Assembly (NCBI RefSeq): GCF_027922365.1
Contig: NZ_BSFN01000018.1
Coordinates: 1-64,000 of the forward strand
Length of the DNA stretch: 64,000 nt
Direction: 5' to 3'
Source: Pseudomonas turukhanskensis
Lineage (GTDB): Bacteria; Pseudomonadota; Gammaproteobacteria; Pseudomonadales; Pseudomonadaceae
The translations under genes were made by a program, and so were the position numbers. This document shows positions 60,253-64,000 of this stretch, one piece after another. Positions within the stretch are counted from its first letter, which is position 1. The number at the start of each line of letters is the position of its first letter. The notes under the pieces are model-generated. The model was not told where the DNA came from. It did not search any database and saw only the letters and a list, made by a program, of their open reading frames with translations.

Positions 60253-60337
60253 GTCGCTGCCAATTCAGCGACCGGGTTTGGCGACCCGAGTGGATTAGAG
60301 GCGCACAGCGCTCTCACCAAACTGCAGCGCTTTTTTT
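60253..60337 (+). ncRNA. Candidate small RNA / attenuated leader
   Basis: About 85 bases between the promoter and a terminator-like structure. Hairpin 1: GTCGCTG/CAGCGAC (60253-60259 and 60266-60272). Hairpin 2: CGGGT/ACCCG (60273-60277 and 60284-60288). Hairpin 3: self-complementary AGCGCT at 60307-60312 and 60326-60331 followed directly by a T run to about 60337. It could be a short independent RNA or an attenuator for the gene downstream. Confidence 0.55.
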
Positions 60338-60358
60338 CTGTCTGCTTTTTGGTGCTAT

Positions 60359-60460
60359 GGCGGCTGTGCGCGGGATACCTTCGGGTATGCCGGGTTCCTC
60401 TGTCCCCGGTTCGCCAACCTGCGTACAGCTGCCACCCTTCGTTTGGCGACGAGTGTGACA
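60359..60460 (+). ncRNA. Multi-branched structured RNA element before DUF6124 gene
   Basis: A 12-bp closing helix (60359-60370 with 60422-60433, including two G-U pairs) encloses two hairpins: AUACC-UUCG-GGUAU (60375-60388) and CCGGG/CCCGG (60390-60394 and 60405-60409). The motif TTTGGCGAC near 60443 repeats that at 60277, near hairpin 2 of the preceding element. The complementarity is too extensive for chance in this context. It may regulate translation of the DUF6124 gene. Confidence 0.6.
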
Positions 60461-60487
60461 GTTCCAATAGACAGCAGGAGCTTCACC

Positions 60488-60736
60488 ATGAACGACAAAT
60501 CCAATGTAACCACGTCCCAACCCTTCGACCTGGCGGGCACCGCACCGCTATTTATGGTCAACGCCGGCGTACCCATCGACGAAGCGCTCTCCCGAGCGGC
60601 GGACCTGATGATGTATGTCGAAACCCTGGCCGCCGCTGACTCGCTGATGAACAAAGATCACGAGCGAGCCATTCTGCAAACCCTGAGTGAAATGGCTAAA
60701 GCGCTGACCAGAGCGTGCCAAGGCGCTGCTGCCTGA
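60488..60736 (+). CDS. DUF6124 (formerly DUF3077-like) small protein
   Basis: An 82-residue protein with PLFMVNAGVPIDEALSRAADLMMYVETLAAADSL in the middle and a helical C-terminus. It belongs to a small-protein family common in Pseudomonas, of unknown function. CAGGAG precedes ATG 60488; the longer frame upstream lies in the structured leader. A terminator follows at 60761. Confidence 0.85.
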   Translation: MNDKSNVTTSQPFDLAGTAPLFMVNAGVPIDEALSRAADLMMYVETLAAADSLMNKDHERAILQTLSEMAKALTRACQGAAA

Positions 60737-60760
60737 AGGGTATTTGCCGTGCGTGCAGAT

Positions 60761-60784
60761 AAGGAGGCCAAGGCCTCCTTTTTT
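60761..60784 (+). terminator. Intrinsic terminator after DUF6124 gene
   Basis: A perfect 9-bp stem AAGGAGGCC/GGCCTCCTT with a 2-base loop (or fewer pairs with a larger loop) is followed by a T run. Confidence 0.85.
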
Positions 60785-60972
60785 ATGGGTGAAGTCCTAA
60801 AAACGACAGAGGGAGACCAAAACGCGACCGCGCCTAGCTGAGGAGTGTGGCGCAGTTGGCATGTGGCTCGCGCGAGATTTTTTTGCCTATTGCTAATCCC
60901 TAGGTGCCTATATAGAAGGTTGAATAAATAGCCCTTTACAAAAACGGGGCGAAGTTCTGCAAAGGAAAGCAG

Positions 60973-61488
60973 ATGTCAGAAGAACACCAGGGACCGGCTC
61001 TTCAAACCGAGGCCGACACGGGCCTCGCCTGCCTGATCATGTTGGCGCGCTTTCACAACGTAGCGGCATCCCCCGAACAACTTGCCCACGAATACTTGGA
61101 AAAGGGCCGCCACTTTGGGCGCGCCGAGCTGTTGCTGGCATCCAAGCAACTGGGCCTGAAAGCACATTCAGTGCGCAGCAAAATTGAGCGTCTACCGCAT
61201 CTACCGTTGCCTGCCATTGCCGTAAGCGTTGATGGAGATTTTTTTATCATCGCCCAGCTCGATGGCGAGAAAGCGCTTATCCATGACCCGCGCTCCGCTC
61301 GTCCTGAAGTCGTCACATTCGAAGACTTGAAAGGGCGTTGGAGCTGGGAATTAGTGCTGGTGCGCTCCCAGGCATCCCTGGCTGCCGAGCTCGCCAAGTT
61401 CGATTTCACTTGGTTTATTCCTGCCGTCGTCAAATACCGCAAGCTGCTGGGCGAAGTTATCCGTTTGTATTGTCGTGGTCGTTGTTAG
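60973..61488 (+). pseudogene. Truncated type I secretion ABC transporter (C39-like N-terminus)
   Basis: A 171-residue frame. Residues 1 to about 130 match the C39-peptidase-like domain of RTX-toxin ABC exporters (GLACLIMLARFHNVAASPEQLAHEY; FFIIAQLDGEKALIHDPRSARPEVVTFEDLKGRWSWELVLV). The catalytic Cys is replaced, as in LapB/HlyB-type domains. It then enters FTWFIPAVVKYRKLLGEV, the start of the first membrane helix, and stops. The permease and ATPase domains are missing. Immediately downstream the sequence changes to a glycosyltransferase tail in another frame. AAAGGAAA precedes the ATG, so the fragment may still be translated. Confidence 0.85.
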
Positions 61489-61753
61489 AGGCTATGGCCA
61501 CGGGGTGTTTGATTGTAGGGTCAGATACGGCACCGGTCCGAGAGGTGATTAAAGGTAGTTGGAATGGGATTTTAGTAGATTTTTTTGACTCTAAGAAATT
61601 AGCCGAAAAGATTGGCGATGTTCTGGGGGGGACGGTGCGAAGATCAGAAACTTTGCGCAAGAACATGCACAATTTTTCGATACTATCAACGGAATTTTAG
61701 AATACAACTATTTGGCAGCCGTCGATTCTAACTCGCCTGCGCGGTTTGTCTGA
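61457..61753 (+). pseudogene. C-terminal remnant of a group 1 glycosyltransferase
   Basis: From 61457 one frame reads SYPFVLSWSLLEAMATG then CLIVGSDTAPVREVI, the nucleotide-sugar-binding C-terminal motif of GT-B glycosyltransferases. At about 61625, next to a run of seven Gs, the frame changes: the continuation KIRNFAQEHAQFFDTINGILEYNYLAAV is encoded in another frame and ends at 61753. So it is both truncated at its 5' end by fusion with the transporter fragment and frameshifted. GC content drops sharply from here on. Confidence 0.75.
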
Positions 61754-61769
61754 CATAAAAGGATTACTT

Positions 61770-62483
61770 ATGAGTCGGCTTTCTGTTTCTTTCCTGTCTA
61801 TTTGTAAAAAAATTGCTGTAGTAATAATTTTTGCGCTATTAATTATGTTGGCGAAATATGTTCTCTTTAGTGAATCGCGACCCGCTTCAAATTCTGAAGA
61901 ATACTTAGTTCAGCACGGCATAAAAAAAGGATGGGAAAATGAGCTAATTATAAGAGGGGTCGCACTAAAATTTCCGGCTGGTTATCCAGTTAACCCTTAT
62001 ACGGACAGGGATAAAAATATTGTCAAGGGAAGGGCGGATAGTGTTGAGACTTCTATTGATGTTAACAGTGATAAGTTCATGCCTCCAAAGTATGCGAGCG
62101 GGACCGTGCAAATAAGAATTTCAGATAAGGGATCTGAAGATTCGGAAAGTCTAGCGGATTACCTTAAATATACAACTAAAGGTGCCGGCAGCAAAGTTGA
62201 GAACCTAGAGCTGAACAACTATATTACTGCTGGCAGGGGTGGATGGGCGAACCTAATTCTTGAACCATTTGATGGAACCAAAACCCCGATGGGCGGGAGA
62301 ATTATTTTTAGTTGCAATGGCAAAAGCTTGAGTAGTCCTGGCGGATGCCGAACTTCTTACCAGCATTCTTCAGGGTTGCTGGTTGAGTATTTTTTTTCGG
62401 GCTATTCCCTCTCTCGCTGGAAGGAAATAAATTCTCAGGTTGTAAGTTTCGTTGACTCTATAACTTTACGAAGGGAGATATGA
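61770..62483 (+). CDS. Unknown membrane-anchored protein, AT-rich
   Basis: A 237-residue protein with an uncleaved-looking N-terminal helix (IAVVIIFALLIMLAKYVLF) and a soluble remainder rich in beta-strand patterns (ENELIIRGVALKFPAGYPVNPY; VQIRISDKGSEDSESLADYLKYTTKGAG; CNGKSLSSPGGCRTSYQHSSG). The two Cys residues in the last segment could form a disulfide, so the soluble part is probably periplasmic. Codon use is AT-rich compared with the window. The form resembles Tli4-type immunity proteins, but this is weak. It ends 3 bp before the RTX frame, so it may be an immunity partner; this is inference. AAGGA precedes ATG 61770. Confidence 0.7.
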   Translation: MSRLSVSFLSICKKIAVVIIFALLIMLAKYVLFSESRPASNSEEYLVQHGIKKGWENELIIRGVALKFPAGYPVNPYTDRDKNIVKGRADSVETSIDVNSDKFMPPKYASGTVQIRISDKGSEDSESLADYLKYTTKGAGSKVENLELNNYITAGRGGWANLILEPFDGTKTPMGGRIIFSCNGKSLSSPGGCRTSYQHSSGLLVEYFFSGYSLSRWKEINSQVVSFVDSITLRREI

Positions 62484-62486
62484 TAA

Positions 62487-63193
62487 ATGGGTTTGTATCT
62501 GACGCAAGTGCAGGTAAATGAGATAAAGAGTTTATTTGATGCGGGGTTGAATTCTCAGGGTAACTATAGCCACATTTATCAGGCTATAGCAGAAATGCTA
62601 CCAGCAAGCGACGAAAAAATTGGTTTCTAGGGGCTGCTCAGGCGAACTCTGGCCAAGGTGTCTATTCTGCAATGATCCGAGGTTATTCGGAGCGACAAAT
62701 GAATTTGAACAACCAGTTGAAAGGCAATAGCGGCGCAAACAGCCTTACTGGTGCAGCCGGTAACGACACGCTGGATGGTCAAGGTGGCGCAGATACATTG
62801 ACTGGTGGTGTAGGCAACGACACCTATCTACTGGGCAGGGGCTACGGCAGTGATACGGTTGTAGAAAGTGACTCGACTGCCGGCAATACAGATGTAGCGC
62901 TGTTCGCAACCGGCATTGCCACGGACCAGCTGTGGTTTACCAAAGCTACTAACAACCTTGAGGTCACCATTATCGGCACGAGTGATAAGTTGGTTATCAA
63001 GGACTGGTATGTAGGCAACGGTAACCATGTCGAGCAGTTCAAAACCTCTGATGGCAAAACGTTGTTAGACAGTCAGGTGCAGAACCTGGTCAACGCCATG
63101 GCCTCGTTTGCACCTCCTGCTCCTGGACAGACTTCGTTGCCTTCTAACTATCACGCCTCGCTGGACACCGTTATTGCGGCAAACTGGAAGTAA
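62487..63193 (+). pseudogene. Frameshifted, internally deleted RTX protein
   Basis: The first frame (62487-62630) encodes MGLYLTQVQVNEIKSLFDAG and on to SDEKIGF, ending in TAG. One extra A in the A6 run at 62614-62619 would restore NWFLGAAQANSGQGVYSAMIRGYSERQMNL in the second frame, which then jumps straight to RTX repeats (GNSGANSLTGAAGNDTLDGQGGADTLTGGVGNDTYLLGRGYGSDTV) and the usual RTX C-terminal cap ending at 63193. The middle of a large toxin or enzyme is therefore missing. GGGAG lies 9 bases before the ATG. The RTX protein would be the substrate of a type I exporter like the fragment at 60973. Confidence 0.8.
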
Positions 63194-63214
63194 CCGCTGA
63201 GTGAGTAGGATCAG

Positions 63215-63240
63215 AAGCCCCGCCTAGTGCGGGGCTTTTT
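63215..63240 (+). terminator. Intrinsic terminator after RTX remnant
   Basis: A 9-bp stem AAGCCCCGC/GCGGGGCTT (63215-63223 and 63229-63237) with a 5-base loop is followed by Ts. Confidence 0.9.
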
Positions 63241-63274
63241 GGTGCGTGTCCTACCGGTAGAAACGCAAAGCTCA

Positions 63275-63395
63275 CCCTAACTTCCGTCGTCCCCCGCGAA
63301 GGCGGGGACCCATGGCTTAGGAGAGCGCCGATCTCTCCGAGATTCTGGATTCCGAATCGTCGGCCCGCCGCCTACGCAGAAATGACGGTGATAGA
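63275..63395. repeat. Degenerate palindromic intergenic repeats
   Basis: One element around CCGTCGTCCCCCGCGAAGGCGGGGACCCA (63284-63312) and a second, interrupted one from GAGATTCTGGATTCCG (63338) to AGAAATGACGG (63389), the latter with about 25 bases of unrelated sequence in the loop. Confidence 0.65.
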
Positions 63396-63413
63396 GGACA
63401 CCGGCTGTGAAGA

Positions 63414-63584
63414 TCAGCCGTCCAAAACACCGGCATCCGCTGGGCTGTGCGCATGCGCCGCACCGTTGTGCTGGTAGTGAATAAAGCTCGCCAGGTGCAG
63501 GTAGTCGAGGATTTCCATGGGCTGCTGCTCGGCGTTGGCCGCCTGTTTTTGGCCGTCGTGTTCAGACTCGTGTTGACAGTTCAT
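63414..63584 (-). CDS. Small hypothetical protein (56 aa)
   Basis: A 56-residue polar protein rich in His and Gln (MNCQHESEHDGQKQ; EILDYLHLASFIHYQHNGAAHAHS). GGAG lies 6 bases before the ATG. No family was recognised. Divergent from the next gene with a LexA-like site in the promoter region, 16 bases before its start, so it may be induced by DNA damage. The longer antisense frame extending upstream was not accepted. Confidence 0.6.
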   Translation of the reverse strand: MNCQHESEHDGQKQAANAEQQPMEILDYLHLASFIHYQHNGAAHAHSPADAGVLDG

Positions 63585-63599
63585 CACTTGCTCCAAATA

Positions 63600-63615
63600 C
63601 TGTATGCATAACCAG
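63600..63615. promoter_or_regulatory. LexA-like (SOS) box
   Basis: CTGTATGCATAACCAG matches the LexA pattern CTGT-N8-ACAG with one mismatch in the right half (CCAG). It lies between two divergent small genes, 16 and 18 bases from their starts, a position suited to repression of both. Confidence 0.5.
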
Positions 63616-63632
63616 CTTACAGGGATTTTGTC

Positions 63633-63923
63633 ATGACCTTCAACCTCAGCCAGCTTCCTGCCGCCGAACGGATGGCCATTCAGCAGCATCGCCAATTCTG
63701 CTTCGAGAGTTACCAGCGCCAGCATGAAACCGATGCGCAGTTGGCCGTCGAGGCGGCTTGGGAGTGCAGCCGGTTGCTCGATGCCCGTGGCGAGAAGAAG
63801 GCCGGTTGGCGCCAGTGGGTTTGCGAGCAGTTGGAGGCGCTGGACAATCCTGTGCTGGTGGCCAGAATCAAGCGACGGCTCAATGGCTACGTAAAAGGGG
63901 CAGGGCAGAGCACCCATGGTTGA
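63633..63923 (+). CDS. Small conserved hypothetical protein (96 aa)
   Basis: A 96-residue helical protein (LPAAERMAIQQHRQFCFESYQRQHETDAQLAVEAAWECSRLLDARGEKKAGWRQWVCEQLEAL). It looks like a cytosolic protein of the DUF7696 type known from Pseudomonas, function unknown; the family assignment is tentative. AGGGA precedes the ATG. Its stop overlaps the start of the next gene by 8 bp, and a LexA-like box precedes it. Confidence 0.75.
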   Translation: MTFNLSQLPAAERMAIQQHRQFCFESYQRQHETDAQLAVEAAWECSRLLDARGEKKAGWRQWVCEQLEALDNPVLVARIKRRLNGYVKGAGQSTHG

Positions 63924-64000
63924 AACGCTGATCAAACTCGTACTGGCGCCATTGCTGTTGTTGCAGGGCCTGTATGTGCGCCGGGTTACGCCGAAGCTAC
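63916..64000 (+). CDS. Partial gene, possible SGNH/GDSL hydrolase
   Basis: The first 28 codons (MVETLIKLVLAPLLLLQGLYVRRVTPKL) run off the right edge. A hydrophobic N-terminal segment suggests a membrane anchor or signal peptide. The opening resembles Pseudomonas SGNH/GDSL hydrolases, but too little is present to be sure. It overlaps the preceding gene by 8 bp. Confidence 0.55.
   Translation, partial: MVETLIKLVLAPLLLLQGLYVRRVTPKL

Overview
The window looks like a chromosomal segment of a fluorescent-group Pseudomonas. It is GC-rich and carries Pseudomonas-style REP/REPIN palindromes, the 'cctctcccg..cgggagagg' and 'attctgg.tcccagc..gctgggacgacgg' intergenic repeats, a 1613-residue NAD-glutamate dehydrogenase and a DUF6124 gene. 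No rRNA, tRNA, CRISPR array or intact insertion sequence was seen.

Layout. (1) 0.6-4.5 kb, minus strand: DUF72 protein, then ybhP, clsB and ybhN homologues, each start overlapping the previous stop. (2) 4.7-18.8 kb: nitrate/nitrite assimilation. A nitrate reductase fused to a flavodoxin/NADPH reductase, NasS-NasT, an MFS nitrate transporter, a PP2C-kinase fusion and siroheme-making CobA lie on the minus strand; nirBD diverges on the plus strand. Both 5' leaders carry NasT-type (ANTAR) hairpins that exclude a terminator, and both have candidate sigma-54 promoters. (3) 18.9-22.1 kb: a periplasmic binding protein without a normal start codon, an AraC regulator and a fosmidomycin-resistance-type exporter. 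(4) 22.2-46.3 kb: a large catabolic island with two NodD-type LysR regulators, two FAD monooxygenases, a type I extradiol dioxygenase, a Rieske ferredoxin, an Ayg1-type alpha/beta hydrolase, an amidohydrolase, small VOC, NTF2-like and GlcG proteins, a DUF1302-DUF1329-YCF48-MMPL envelope module, an MFS carrier, a cupin, a FAH-family hydrolase, a DenD-like dehydrogenase, a KynB-like cyclase and a double-Cache periplasmic protein. (5) 46.8-53.7 kb, minus strand: MoxR-DUF58-DUF4381-BatA-BatB/C-BatD. (6) 54.5-59.4 kb: NAD-glutamate dehydrogenase. (7) 59.6-63.2 kb: a decayed, partly AT-rich region with a broken membrane-protein gene, a structured-RNA leader plus DUF6124 gene, an N-terminal scrap of a type I secretion ABC transporter joined to a glycosyltransferase tail, an unknown membrane-anchored protein and a frameshifted, internally deleted RTX protein. 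(8) 63.4-64 kb: two small genes around a LexA-like box and the start of another gene.

The most notable result is a shared regulatory signature in the catabolic island. Five intergenic regions carry GTAT(C/G)-N9-GAT-N17-GCGATT with fixed spacing: the LysR1/VOC, amidohydrolase/NTF2, hydrolase/monooxygenase and LysR2/dioxygenase gaps and the region before the second monooxygenase operon. This ties apparently unrelated genes into one LysR regulon for an unidentified, probably polycyclic or side-chain-bearing aromatic compound. The second result is the pair of NasT target leaders, and the third is a multi-hairpin RNA element in front of the DUF6124 gene.
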